Shown here: positions 45,273 through 54,383 of the stretch, one piece after another
Layout: the number at the start of each line of letters is the position of its first letter
Numbering within the stretch: the first letter of the stretch is position 1
Source of the DNA: Duganella guangzhouensis
GTDB lineage: Bacteria; Pseudomonadota; Gammaproteobacteria; Burkholderiales; Burkholderiaceae_D
Assembly: GCF_009674535.1 (NCBI RefSeq)
Contig: NZ_WKJK01000007.1
Coordinates: forward strand, 306,738 to 370,737
Direction: 5' to 3'
DNA: 64,000 bases
The notes under the pieces: model-generated
The model's database searches: none
What the model saw: only the letters and a program-made list of their open reading frames with translations
What the model was told of the DNA's origin: nothing
Translations under genes and position numbers: made by a program

Positions 45273-46082
45273 TCAGTTGAGGAAGTAGTTGGCTTGTTCG
45301 GCAAACAGCGCCGGATACTGGAATAGCGAGGCATGGCCGGAATCCGGATACAGGCTCAGTTGCGCATTCGGCAGACTGTCGAACAGCAGCACCGATTGCG
45401 GCGTCGGGAACATGGTGTCGTTGCTGCCCTGGACCACCAGCACCGGATTGCGGATCGTGCGCAACGCCGCCGCGTCGAACGGCGCCTCACACCAGTCGGC
45501 AATCGCCTGGTACTGGGCGTTGAACACCTGCTGCGGCGGATTCGGGCCGCGCTCGTCGCCGAAGCGCAGGCGTTGCACGAATTCCATGCCGAGCGCCTGG
45601 CTGGCGGCGGTCGGCGTGAAGAACAGCTGCAGCAGCACGTCGGCGCCGGATTTGTCGGCCACGGCGGCGATCACCTGATGGAAGGTGGCCGCGCCCTGCC
45701 CCGGCGGACAGCCGCCCACCAAAATGATCTTGCGCAGCAGTTCCGGACGGCGTTGCGCGATCTGTTGGGCGATGAAGCTGCCCAGTGAGAAGCCCAGCAC
45801 ATCGAGCTGCGGCAGCTTAAGCGCCTCAATGAAGGCGATGACGTGCGCGCTCATGGCGTCGACATTGTCCGGGGTTGCGCCATGCGAGGCGCCAACGCCG
45901 GCGTTATCCAGCAGGATCACCGGACGCCGCGCCGCCAGCGCGTCGACCACGGCCGGGTCCCAGTTGTCCATGGTGCCGGTGAAGTGCTGTAGCAACAGGA
46001 GCGGCGTGCCCTCGGCGCGGCCCAGCCGGCGGTAGGCGGTGCGGACGCCGCTGACGTCAACATATTCGGTACGTGCTGTCAT
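45273..46082 (-). CDS. alpha/beta hydrolase
   Basis: 269-aa alpha/beta hydrolase of the HpcD/haloperoxidase-like type. Nucleophile elbow GFSLGS (about 97-102), oxyanion HFTGT in LLLLQHFTG, acid in VVQGSNDTMF and base His in DSGHASLFQ. Cytoplasmic. Lies 12 nt before one dehydrogenase stop and 14 nt from the unknown gene, within the operon. Likely esterase or lactonase; substrate unknown. Confidence 0.88.
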   Translation of the reverse strand: MTARTEYVDVSGVRTAYRRLGRAEGTPLLLLQHFTGTMDNWDPAVVDALAARRPVILLDNAGVGASHGATPDNVDAMSAHVIAFIEALKLPQLDVLGFSLGSFIAQQIAQRRPELLRKIILVGGCPPGQGAATFHQVIAAVADKSGADVLLQLFFTPTAASQALGMEFVQRLRFGDERGPNPPQQVFNAQYQAIADWCEAPFDAAALRTIRNPVLVVQGSNDTMFPTPQSVLLFDSLPNAQLSLYPDSGHASLFQYPALFAEQANYFLN

Positions 46083-46094
46083 GTTCTATCACTT

Positions 46095-47102
46095 TCAAAA
46101 GCCGGCCAGCACGATCTTGCCGACCGTCTTGCCGCTTTCGATGATGGCGTGCGCCTGCCGCAGATTGGCTGCGTTGATGGCGCCCATTTGCTCGCCGACC
46201 GTGGTGCGAATCGCACCGCTGTCGATCAGCGCGGCGATGCGCTCCAGCAGCGCGTGCTGCGCCTGCATGTCCACGCTGCGGTACATCGAGCGCGTGAACA
46301 TGAATTCCCAATGCAGCGAAATCGACTTGCGCTTCAGCGGCATGGCGTCCAGCGTGGCCGGATCGTCGATCAGCGCCAGTTGGCCCTGCGGCTTCAGCAC
46401 CTCGATGATTTGCGCGTAATAGCTGTCGGTATGGGTCAGGCTGATGACGTGGTCGAACTGTTCGACGCCGATCGCCTTCAGCTGCGGCGCAAACGGCTGG
46501 CTGTGATCGATGACGTGATGTGCGCCCAGCTCGCGCACCCAGGCTTGCGAAGCCGCGCGCGAGGCGGTGCCGACCACCGTCAACCCGGTCAGCCGGGCCG
46601 CCAGCTGCACCAGGATCGAGCCGACGCCGCCGCTGGCGCCGATCACCAGCAGGTTCTGGCCCTGACCGCCGCCCTCTGCCACCTTGAGACGGTCGAACAA
46701 CAGCTCCCACGCGGTGATGCTGGTCAGCGGCAGTGCCGCCGCCTGCGCCGCCGATACCGAGGCCGGACGATGGCCGGCGATGCGCTCATCCACCAGCGTG
46801 TACTCGGCGTAGCTGCCAGCGCGGGTGATGTCGCCGGCAAACCAGACCTGGTCGCCAGCCTTGAACAGCGTGACTTCGGCGCCCACCGTTTCTACCACGC
46901 CGGCCGCATCCCAGCCCAGCACGCGCGGGCCGGGCGGCTGCACGCCCTGGCGCAGTTTGGAGTCAACCGGGTTGACCGAGATAGCTTCCACCCGCACCAG
47001 CAGGTCGCGCGCGCCCGGCGCTGGTTGCGGCAGCTCAGTGTCGTACAGGGCTTGCGGATCGGTGATCGGCAAACCGGCTTTATCGTAAACAATCGCTTTC
47101 AT
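46095..47102 (-). CDS. zinc-independent medium-chain dehydrogenase/quinone-oxidoreductase-like
   Basis: 335-aa MDR-family NADPH-dependent reductase. AISVNPVDSKLRQG and GWDAAGVVETVG are typical of the quinone oxidoreductase / 'zinc-binding ADH family' group, yet no catalytic Cys/His zinc set is seen. Rossmann loop GASGGVGSI. ATG 47102 is better placed after GAAAGG than the ATG 6 nt upstream. Middle gene of the operon; probably reduces an enone or aldehyde made by the adjacent zinc dehydrogenase. Confidence 0.9.
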   Translation of the reverse strand: MKAIVYDKAGLPITDPQALYDTELPQPAPGARDLLVRVEAISVNPVDSKLRQGVQPPGPRVLGWDAAGVVETVGAEVTLFKAGDQVWFAGDITRAGSYAEYTLVDERIAGHRPASVSAAQAAALPLTSITAWELLFDRLKVAEGGGQGQNLLVIGASGGVGSILVQLAARLTGLTVVGTASRAASQAWVRELGAHHVIDHSQPFAPQLKAIGVEQFDHVISLTHTDSYYAQIIEVLKPQGQLALIDDPATLDAMPLKRKSISLHWEFMFTRSMYRSVDMQAQHALLERIAALIDSGAIRTTVGEQMGAINAANLRQAHAIIESGKTVGKIVLAGF

Positions 47103-47115
47103 CGTCATCAGCCTT

Positions 47116-48147
47116 TCAAGGTTGGGAAGTGTTCATCACCAGCACGGCGCGGAAACGCACGTCGGCGCGCATCATGCGGTCATAGGCGTGCTGCGCCTGC
47201 TCCAGCGGGAAGGTTTCGATCAGCGGGTGCACGCCCTGCAGGCCGGCGAAGGCCAGCGTTTCTTCGTTGTCGGCCACGGTGCCGGTCAGCGCGCCCACCA
47301 CCGAGCGGCCGCCGAAGATCAGGTCCACCGCGTTGATCGGCAGCGCGTCCTGCGGCACCGCCACCACGATCAACTTGCCGCGCGCCCGCAACGCCGGCAC
47401 CAGCTCCGCCATGCCCTTGCCGGTCGGCGCGGTGCCGAGGATGATGTGGGCGCCGCCCAGGCCACGCAGCACTTCGGCCACGTTCTCGGTGTCAGCGTCG
47501 ATGTAGTGGTGCGCGCCCATCTCGCGCGCCAGCGGTGCCTTGTCGGCGCCGCGTGCGATCGCCACCGTGTGGAAGCCCATCTTGCGCGCGAACTGCACCG
47601 CTAGGTGACCCAGGCCGCCGAGGCCATGGATCGCCACCAGGTCGCCGGCACGAGCGCCGGCGTTGCGCAGCGCGTTGAAGGTGGTGAGGCCGGCGCACAG
47701 CAGCGGCGCCGCTTCCACCGAGGCCAGCGCCTCCGGTATCCGCACCAGACCGCGCGCTTCCGCGATCATCGCCTCGGCGTAGCCGCCGTCGGTGGTCATG
47801 CCGGTGATGACCGGATTGCTGCAATTGACGGTATCGCCATGGCGGCACGATGGACAGCTGCCATCCTCGCCAGCCAGGAAGCCGACGCCGACGCGCTGGC
47901 CCAGCGTCCAGCCGCTGACGCCTTCGCCCAGCGCGTCGATGCGGCCGACCACTTCGTGGCCGGGCACCAGGTGCGGTCCTTCGACGGTAGCGCGTTCCAC
48001 GGTAGCGCTATCTGAATGGCACACGCCGCAGGCTTCGACGCGGATGCGTACCTGGCCATGGCCCGGCGCCGGCAGCGGGCGCTCGACCAGTGTCAGCTTG
48101 CCGGCGGCGGTGGCCAGCATGGCGCGGTATGTCGGTGGTTGATTCAT
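47116..48147 (-). CDS. zinc-dependent alcohol dehydrogenase
   Basis: 343-aa class of zinc ADH. Catalytic zinc ligands Cys40 (CGVCHSD) and His64 (GHEVVG) are present. The structural-zinc loop has three Cys (98, 101, 109); the first expected Cys is Asp95, which may still coordinate. NAD loop GLGGLG. ATG 48147 has AAGGGA. 11 nt after the first unknown paralogue. Oxidises a primary alcohol or reduces an aldehyde. Confidence 0.93.
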   Translation of the reverse strand: MNQPPTYRAMLATAAGKLTLVERPLPAPGHGQVRIRVEACGVCHSDSATVERATVEGPHLVPGHEVVGRIDALGEGVSGWTLGQRVGVGFLAGEDGSCPSCRHGDTVNCSNPVITGMTTDGGYAEAMIAEARGLVRIPEALASVEAAPLLCAGLTTFNALRNAGARAGDLVAIHGLGGLGHLAVQFARKMGFHTVAIARGADKAPLAREMGAHHYIDADTENVAEVLRGLGGAHIILGTAPTGKGMAELVPALRARGKLIVVAVPQDALPINAVDLIFGGRSVVGALTGTVADNEETLAFAGLQGVHPLIETFPLEQAQHAYDRMMRADVRFRAVLVMNTSQP

Positions 48148-48158
48148 GCTCTTCCCTT

Positions 48159-48878
48159 TCATTCAAAACGGATGTCGGACAGGTCGACACCGACAATCAG
48201 CGGTTCCGGCAGCGCCAGGTTGTCCGGCGTGCGCGGATAGATGCGCATGCGGGTCGGCATGCGGATGCCCTGCACCTCGATGTAGTCGCCGAGGTAGCGC
48301 GCCGCCGCGTTGCGGCCCTGGATGTCGACCTCGTAATCGTGGCGGCGCAGCAGGCCGTCGGCGTCGAAGTAAAAGATCTGGCGCTGGCTGTGGGTGGCGA
48401 TGGACGGCGCGAAGTCCACCTGCAGCCGGCGCCACGGCAGGCCATCCACTAGCCACGGTGCGATTTCCCGCGCCTCCACGCCAGGATGGCGCAGCAGGAA
48501 TGGCGAAGTCAGATAGGTCCACATGGTGTAGCCGGCAAAGTAGGCCAGTTGCGGATTGCTCCACGGCGTTTCCATTTCAAAGCCCGCGAACGAAGCGCGT
48601 GGCTGATCCAGCGCCTCCACCAAACTGCCGTCCGGGCTGCGGATTTCCACCCGCGACGGCGTGTACACCGAATGGTCCCGCGTCGGCGCGAACGGGCCGT
48701 GCGACACGCGCTGCTCATGCAGCTGCACGGTGACGCGGGCGTCGGTCAGCACGCCTTCGCGCTGCTTCAGTGGCCACAGCATGCCGCTGTGGTGCAGTTG
48801 CGCGGAGACGCTGCGGAAGCTGCGAAAACGTTCCAGGCCACCGGCGGCCTGCAAGGCAAGGTCAATCAGATCGGTCAT
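48159..48878 (-). CDS. unknown protein, first gene of operon, paralogue of 44539-45258
   Basis: 239 aa from ATG 48878 (GGAA 6 nt upstream; an upstream start would add 13 residues). Same length and about 40% similar by eye to the gene at 44539, with the shared DGLLRRHDYEVDI block. No signal, TM helix or known catalytic motif. First gene after the divergent promoter shared with the GlxA-type regulator. Function unknown. Confidence 0.76.
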   Translation of the reverse strand: MTDLIDLALQAAGGLERFRSFRSVSAQLHHSGMLWPLKQREGVLTDARVTVQLHEQRVSHGPFAPTRDHSVYTPSRVEIRSPDGSLVEALDQPRASFAGFEMETPWSNPQLAYFAGYTMWTYLTSPFLLRHPGVEAREIAPWLVDGLPWRRLQVDFAPSIATHSQRQIFYFDADGLLRRHDYEVDIQGRNAAARYLGDYIEVQGIRMPTRMRIYPRTPDNLALPEPLIVGVDLSDIRFE

Positions 48879-48908
48879 GTCGATTCCATTAGTTTGAGGC
48901 GGAGCTAG

Positions 48909-48959
48909 AAATGGCAAATGATCCCTGCTCGGGCAAACATTTCAAACGCCATTTATAAT
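48909..48959. promoter_or_regulatory. divergent promoter region with nested inverted repeat and TATAAT
   Basis: AAATGGC (48909-48915) and GCCATTT (48948-48954) form an inverted repeat around 32 nt, with inner AAATG/CATTT arms. A perfect -10 box TATAAT lies at 48954-48959 for the plus-strand regulator gene (start 48992); its -35 is weak, as is common for activator-dependent or autoregulated promoters. The repeat is placed to control both directions. Confidence 0.5.
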
Positions 48960-48991
48960 CAGGTTTTCGGACACGACACGGAATCGGCGCG

Positions 48992-49939
48992 ATGCACAGG
49001 ATTGGCTACTTCTTGACGGACGAGTTCCAGGTCATGGCTCTGGGCACGCAATCCGTCTTCGAATTCGCCAACGTGGTGGCGCGCGAACCGGTCTACGAGG
49101 TGCGGAATTACTCGCTTGGTGGCGGTGAGGTGCACTCGTCGCAGGGCGTGTTTGTGCGCACCCAGGCAGTCGGTGACGGCAGCGAGGCGGACAGCTGGAT
49201 GGTCAGCGGCGTGGTCGACCCGACCCGCCGCCTCATCCCTAAGGAAGAGCTGCGGTTCATCCACCAGGCAAACCAGCTTTCCCGCCGCACGGTGGGTCTG
49301 TGCACCGGTGCTTTTGTACTGGGCGAAGCGGGCCTGCTGGATGGCCGGCGCGCGACCACGCATTGGGCCTATGCCGATGCGCTGCAGCGCCTCTGTCCCG
49401 AGGCGCGCATCGAAGCCGACCACATTTTCATCGTCGATGGTCCGATCTGGACTTCGGCCGGGCTGACCGCCGCCATGGATCTGGCGCTGGGCATGGTGGA
49501 AAAAGACCTGGGACCGGAAATCGCCACCGCCGTCGCGCGCGTGCTGGTGATGAACCAGCGCCGCACAGGCGGACAATCGCAGCAATCGGCGATGCTGAAA
49601 CTGGCCCCCAAATCGGACCGGGTGCAAACCGCGCTGGAATACGCGCGCAAGCATCTGGCGCAACCGATCCGCGTCGACGACCTGGCCAGGGCGGCCAATC
49701 TGAGCCCGCGCCAGTTCGGCCGCATCTTCCAGGCCGAGACCGGGAAATCGCCGGCCAAGGCGATCGAGCAGTTGCGTCTGGAGGCGGCGCGCACCATGAT
49801 AGAGCGCGGCCGCCATCCGCTCGAAGTGATCGCGCGTGAAACCGGCTTCCGCGATCGTGGCCATCTGCGCGAAGTGCTGGTGCGCGAATGCGGCGTCAGT
49901 CCGCAATCGCTGCGGCGCGAGGCGCGCGGCGATGCCTGA
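48992..49939 (+). CDS. GlxA-family AraC-type regulator with DJ-1/PfpI-like domain
   Basis: 315 aa. Residues about 3-185 form a class-I-amidotransferase-like sensor with a Cys elbow (GLCTGAFVLGEAGLLDGRRATTHW region; Cys near residue 104). Residues about 210-312 form the AraC double HTH (VDDLARAANLSPRQFGRIF, GFRDRGHLREV). Such regulators usually activate adjacent oxidoreductase genes. Divergent from the 48878-43958 operon, so that is the likely target. A terminator follows it, insulating it from the efflux operon. Confidence 0.92.
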   Translation: MHRIGYFLTDEFQVMALGTQSVFEFANVVAREPVYEVRNYSLGGGEVHSSQGVFVRTQAVGDGSEADSWMVSGVVDPTRRLIPKEELRFIHQANQLSRRTVGLCTGAFVLGEAGLLDGRRATTHWAYADALQRLCPEARIEADHIFIVDGPIWTSAGLTAAMDLALGMVEKDLGPEIATAVARVLVMNQRRTGGQSQQSAMLKLAPKSDRVQTALEYARKHLAQPIRVDDLARAANLSPRQFGRIFQAETGKSPAKAIEQLRLEAARTMIERGRHPLEVIARETGFRDRGHLREVLVRECGVSPQSLRREARGDA

Positions 49940-49960
49940 TCGATAATCTTTCTGCACAAT

Positions 49961-49982
49961 TGGAGGCGCGCCCTCCATTTTT
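49961..49982 (+). terminator. rho-independent terminator after the GlxA-type regulator
   Basis: TGGAGG (49961-49966), a 5-nt loop, CCTCCA (49972-49977) and TTTTT. It lies 22 nt past the regulator stop and 48 nt before the efflux adaptor start, so the pump operon needs its own promoter in this short gap. Confidence 0.85.
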
Positions 49983-50030
49983 CCTGCACATTTGACTCGC
50001 ATACTTGGGGTAACCATTAAAGGATTCCCC

Positions 50031-51239
50031 ATGCATATCCCGTTCAAGAAAACCCATGTGTTCCCTCTGGCGCTGACCGTGCTGTGCGCCGCATTGGCAG
50101 GTTGTGGCAATAGCGCGGCGGACAACGCGCCGCCATCGCAGCAGGCGGCGCGCGCGCCGGCGGAAGTTGGCGTGGTCACGCTGCAGGAGCAGGATCAGGT
50201 GATTTCCACCGAACTGCCAGGCCGCACCGCAGCCTACTTGAGCGCGGAAATCCGGCCGCAGGTCGGCGGCATCATCAAGGCGCGGCTGTTCCAGGAAGGC
50301 ACCCAGGTCAAGGCCGGCCAGCCGCTGTATCAACTCGATCCGGCCACCTACCAGGCGGCCTACGGCAGCGCCCAGGCCAGCCTGGTGAAAGCCAGGGCCA
50401 CGCTGGCCTCGGCCAAGACCACCGCCGAGCGTAACGCCGCGCTGCTGAAGATCGATGCCATCAGCAAGCAGACCAGCGACGACAGCCAGGCCGCACTGGC
50501 GGAAGCGCAGGCCGATGTCGGCACCGCGCAGGCGGCGCTGGAAACGGCACGCATCAATCTGTCCTACACCCGCATCACGGCGCCGATCGCCGGCCGTGTC
50601 GACACCTCGACCGTGACGCCGGGCGCGCTGGTGGAAGCCAACCAGACCACCGCGCTGACCACGGTGCAGCAGACCGACCCAATGTACGTCGACATCCCGC
50701 AATCGTCGGCCGCGCTGCTGCGCCTCAAGCAGGAACTGGCGGCCGGCAAGCTGGCGCACAGCGCCGACGGCCAGGCCAAGCTGCACATCGTGCTGGAAGA
50801 CGGCAGCACCTACGCGCACGAAGGCAAGCTGCAGGTCAGCGGCGCTACCGTCAGCACCACCAGCGGCGCGGTCACGCTGCGCGCGGTGGTGCCGAATCCG
50901 GACGGGCTGCTGATGCCGGGCATGTACGTGCGCGCGGTGATCGATGAAGGTGTGGCGCCGAAGACGCTGCTGGTGCCGCAACAGGCGCTGACGCGCACCT
51001 CGTCCGGCGACGCGTCGGTGCTGGTGGTGGGGGCTGGCGGCAAGGTCGAGAAACGCAGCGTCACCGTCGATCGCGCCATCGGCAACGCCTGGCAGGTCAC
51101 CAGCGGCCTGGCGGCCGGTCAGCAGGTCATCGTTGAAGGTTCGCTGAAAGCCAATGTGGGCGATGTGGTCAAGCCGGTGGCGTCGACGCTGATGATCAGT
51201 GCCACCAAAAAAGTCGCCGCCGCGACGACACAGGAGTAA
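50031..51239 (+). CDS. RND efflux periplasmic adaptor (AcrA/MexA-like)
   Basis: 402-aa membrane-fusion lipoprotein: lipobox LAGC (Cys25), lipoyl halves (RPQVGGIIKARLFQEGTQVKAG in two parts: RPQVGGIIKARLF and EGTQVKAGQPLYQLDP), alpha-hairpin rich in Ala/Lys (about 105-165), lipoyl return YTRITAPIAGRV, beta-barrel and membrane-proximal domains. ATG 50031 with AAGGA. Links the inner-membrane pump to the outer-membrane channel encoded next. Confidence 0.95.
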   Translation: MHIPFKKTHVFPLALTVLCAALAGCGNSAADNAPPSQQAARAPAEVGVVTLQEQDQVISTELPGRTAAYLSAEIRPQVGGIIKARLFQEGTQVKAGQPLYQLDPATYQAAYGSAQASLVKARATLASAKTTAERNAALLKIDAISKQTSDDSQAALAEAQADVGTAQAALETARINLSYTRITAPIAGRVDTSTVTPGALVEANQTTALTTVQQTDPMYVDIPQSSAALLRLKQELAAGKLAHSADGQAKLHIVLEDGSTYAHEGKLQVSGATVSTTSGAVTLRAVVPNPDGLLMPGMYVRAVIDEGVAPKTLLVPQQALTRTSSGDASVLVVGAGGKVEKRSVTVDRAIGNAWQVTSGLAAGQQVIVEGSLKANVGDVVKPVASTLMISATKKVAAATTQE

Positions 51240-51242
51240 ATC

Positions 51243-54200
51243 ATGGCCAAGTACTTTATCGATAGACCCATCCTGGCATGGGTGTTCGCGATTATCGTGA
51301 TGCTGGCCGGCGCGCTGTCGATCAGCCGCCTGCCGCTGGAACAGTATCCGCAGATCGCGCCGACCACGGTGTCGATCAGCGCCACCTACACCGGCGCCTC
51401 CGCCAAAACCATCGAAGACTCGGTCACGCAGGTGATCGAGCAGCAGATGAAGGGGCTGGACAACCTGACCTACATGACCTCCAGCAGCAACTCGGCCGGC
51501 ACCGCCACCGTGCGTCTGACCTTTGACGCCGGCACCAATCCGGACGTGGCGCAGATGCAGGTGCAGAACAAGCTGCAGCAGGCGCTGTCGCAGCTGCCGA
51601 CCGCAGTGCAGAACCAGGGCGTGACGGTGACCAAGAGCGGCACCGATTACCTGATGATGATTACCATGGTATCCGAAGACGGCAGCGCCAGTGCCACCGA
51701 TATCGGTGACTACATCTCCAGCAATCTGGTGGACGTGATGGCGCGCCTGGACGGCGTGGGCGAAGTGCAAACCATGGGTTCGGCCTACGCCATGCGCATC
51801 TGGCTGGACGCCGACAAGCTGAATAAATACGCGCTGATGCCATCCGACGTCAGCTCGGCGGTGCAGGCGCAGAACACCGAAGTATCGGCCGGCCAGCTGG
51901 GCGCCCTGCCCGCTCCCGGCACTCAGCAACTGAACGCCACCATCAGCGCGCGCAGCAAGCTGAAAACGCCGGAGCAGTTCCGCGCCATCGTGCTGAAGAC
52001 CGGCACCGATGGTTCGGTGGTGACGCTGGGCGACGTGGCACGGGTGGAACTGGGCAGCGCCAGCTACGACATCACCACCAACTACAACGGCAAGCCGGCG
52101 GCCGGCATGGGCATCAAGATGGCCACCGGCGCCAACGCGCTGAGCGTGGCCAAGGAAGTCAAGGCCAAGCTGGCCGAGCTCCAGCCCTACTTCCCCAACA
52201 AGATGAAGGCGGTGATCGGCTACGACACCACGCCGTTCGTTCGCATCTCCATCGAGGAAGTGGTGAAGACGCTGGTTGAAGCGATCGTGCTGGTGGTGCT
52301 GGTGATTTACCTGTTCCTGCAAAACCTGCGCGCCACGGTGATTCTCGGTGTGTCGGTGCCGGTGGTGCTGCTGGGTACTTTCGGCGTGCTGGCGGCCTTC
52401 GGTTATTCGATCAACACGCTGACCATGTTCGGCATGGTGCTGGCAATCGGCCTGCTGGTGGATGACGCCATCGTGGTGGTGGAAAACGTCGAGCGGGTGA
52501 TGCACGAGAAAGGCCTGTCGCCGCGCGAAGCGACGCGCAAGTCGATGAGCGAAATCACCGGCGCGCTGGTGGGCATTGCGCTGGTGCTGTCGGCGGTGTT
52601 CATTCCAATGGCCTTCTTCGGCGGCTCGACTGGTGTGATTTATCGCCAGTTCTCGGTCACCATCGTCTCGGCCATGCTGCTGTCGGTGCTGGTGGCGATG
52701 ACGTTGACGCCGGCGCTGTGCGCCAGCATTCTGAAGGCGCCGCTGCCCGGCCATGCCGCGCACGAGGGCAATGGCCCGCTGGCGCGCTTCTTCCGCTGGT
52801 TTAACCGCGCCTTCGACCGCAACGCCGAGCGCTATCAGTCCGGCGTCGGCAAGCTGCTGCGCCGCAGTGGCCGCGGCATGGTGATCTACGCACTGCTGGC
52901 GATTGGCATGGCCGGCCTGTTCGCGCGCCTGCCGACATCCTTCCTGCCGGATGAGGACCAGGGCGTGCTGATGGCCGCGATCAAGATGCCGGCCGGCGCC
53001 ACCGCCGGCCGTCTGAAGCAGACCATGACGGAATTCGAGCAGTATCTGGCCAAGCAGCCGGACGTGAAGAGCTATATGACCATCACCGGTCTGGGTGGCG
53101 ACCAAGGCAGCGGCAATGCCTTCATCACGCTGAAGGATTGGAGCGAGCGTACCGGCAAGGGCCATGATGCGGCTTCGGTGGCGCGCACCATCACCGCCGG
53201 CATGAGCAAGGTGCGCGATGCGCAGATCTTCGTGATGCTGCCGCCAGCCGTGCGCGGCCTCGGCTCCAATGCCGGTTTCGACGTGCAGTTGCAGGACGTT
53301 GGCGGCTTGGGACACGCGGCGCTGGTGAAAGCCAAGCAGCAGTTCCTCAAGCTGGCCGCCAACAGCAAGCTGCTGGCGCAGACCCGCGCCAATGACCTCG
53401 ACGACACTTCGCAGTTCAGCGTGACGGTGGACGATGCCAAGGCCGGCGCGCTGCATCTGGCCACCACCGATATCAACGACACGCTGTCGTCGGCCATCGG
53501 CGGCAGCTACATCAACGACTTCCTCAACAACGGCCGCGTGAAAAAGGTCTACATGCAGGGGGACAGTGCGTTCCGTATGCAGCCGCAGGATATCGACAAA
53601 TGGTATGTGCGGAATTCGGATAGCGAGATGGTGTCGTTCGCGTCGTTCGCCACCAGCGGCTGGACCTTTGGCGCGCCGCAGCTGGACCGCTACAACGGCA
53701 TGTCGTCGATCGAGATCATTGGTTCGCCGGCGGCCGGCGTCAGCTCGGGCGATGCGATGAAGGAGGTGCAGTCCATCGTCAAGCAGCTGCCGGCAGGGAT
53801 CAGCTATTCCTGGTCTGGCGCATCATATCAAGAGCAGCTGTCGGGCTCACAGGCGCCGCTGCTGTATGCGATTTCGGTGCTGTTTGTGTTCCTCTGCCTG
53901 GCCGGGTTGTATGAGAGCTGGTCGGTGCCGTTCTCGGTGATTCTGGCGGTGCCGGTTGGTGTGTTTGGCGCGCTGCTGGCGACCACGCTGGCGGGGCTGT
54001 CGAATGACGTGTACTTCCAGGTGGGTCTGCTGATCACCGTCGGCCTCGCGGCCAAGAACGCGATTCTGATCGTGGAGTTTGCCAAGATGCTGCAGGAGCA
54101 GGGCATGGACTTGATCGCGGCCACGCTGGCGGCGGTGCGTTTGCGTCTGCGTCCGATTTTGATGACGTCGTTCGCCTTCATCTGCGGCGTGCTGCCGATG

Positions 54201-54383
54201 GCGATCAGCAGCGGTGCCGGCGCCGGCGGCCGGCGCGCGATTGGTGTCGGTGTGTTGGGCGGGATGGTGTCGGCCACGGTGCTGGGCATCTTCTTCGTGC
54301 CGCTGTTCTTTGTGCTGATTCGCCGTTTCTTCTCGCGTGGCGAATCCGCGCCTGCTACCGAACTTGTATTGGAAAAAGTATGA
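51243..54383 (+). CDS. RND multidrug efflux transporter (AcrB/MexB-like, HAE1)
   Basis: 1046-aa proton-driven pump, full length for HAE1. First helix FIDRPILAWVFAIIVML; proton-relay Asp407-Asp408 in GLLVDDAIVVVENV; second half with GLYESWSVPFSV and GLAAKNAILIVEFA, where the relay Lys is present. Porter-domain duplication evident. 3 nt after the adaptor stop and overlapping the channel gene by 4 nt. Confidence 0.97.
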   Translation: MAKYFIDRPILAWVFAIIVMLAGALSISRLPLEQYPQIAPTTVSISATYTGASAKTIEDSVTQVIEQQMKGLDNLTYMTSSSNSAGTATVRLTFDAGTNPDVAQMQVQNKLQQALSQLPTAVQNQGVTVTKSGTDYLMMITMVSEDGSASATDIGDYISSNLVDVMARLDGVGEVQTMGSAYAMRIWLDADKLNKYALMPSDVSSAVQAQNTEVSAGQLGALPAPGTQQLNATISARSKLKTPEQFRAIVLKTGTDGSVVTLGDVARVELGSASYDITTNYNGKPAAGMGIKMATGANALSVAKEVKAKLAELQPYFPNKMKAVIGYDTTPFVRISIEEVVKTLVEAIVLVVLVIYLFLQNLRATVILGVSVPVVLLGTFGVLAAFGYSINTLTMFGMVLAIGLLVDDAIVVVENVERVMHEKGLSPREATRKSMSEITGALVGIALVLSAVFIPMAFFGGSTGVIYRQFSVTIVSAMLLSVLVAMTLTPALCASILKAPLPGHAAHEGNGPLARFFRWFNRAFDRNAERYQSGVGKLLRRSGRGMVIYALLAIGMAGLFARLPTSFLPDEDQGVLMAAIKMPAGATAGRLKQTMTEFEQYLAKQPDVKSYMTITGLGGDQGSGNAFITLKDWSERTGKGHDAASVARTITAGMSKVRDAQIFVMLPPAVRGLGSNAGFDVQLQDVGGLGHAALVKAKQQFLKLAANSKLLAQTRANDLDDTSQFSVTVDDAKAGALHLATTDINDTLSSAIGGSYINDFLNNGRVKKVYMQGDSAFRMQPQDIDKWYVRNSDSEMVSFASFATSGWTFGAPQLDRYNGMSSIEIIGSPAAGVSSGDAMKEVQSIVKQLPAGISYSWSGASYQEQLSGSQAPLLYAISVLFVFLCLAGLYESWSVPFSVILAVPVGVFGALLATTLAGLSNDVYFQVGLLITVGLAAKNAILIVEFAKMLQEQGMDLIAATLAAVRLRLRPILMTSFAFICGVLPMAISSGAGAGGRRAIGVGVLGGMVSATVLGIFFVPLFFVLIRRFFSRGESAPATELVLEKV

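Noticed and set aside
49992..50020. TTGACT / CATTAA as the efflux promoter
   Set aside because: The implied start of transcription would fall only a few bases before the ATG and cut off the ribosome site.
49896..53456. 1186-codon minus-strand open frame opposite the efflux genes
   Set aside because: Composition is His/Gln/Arg/Gly-rich shadow sequence; the plus strand encodes full AcrA- and AcrB-like proteins with all key residues.
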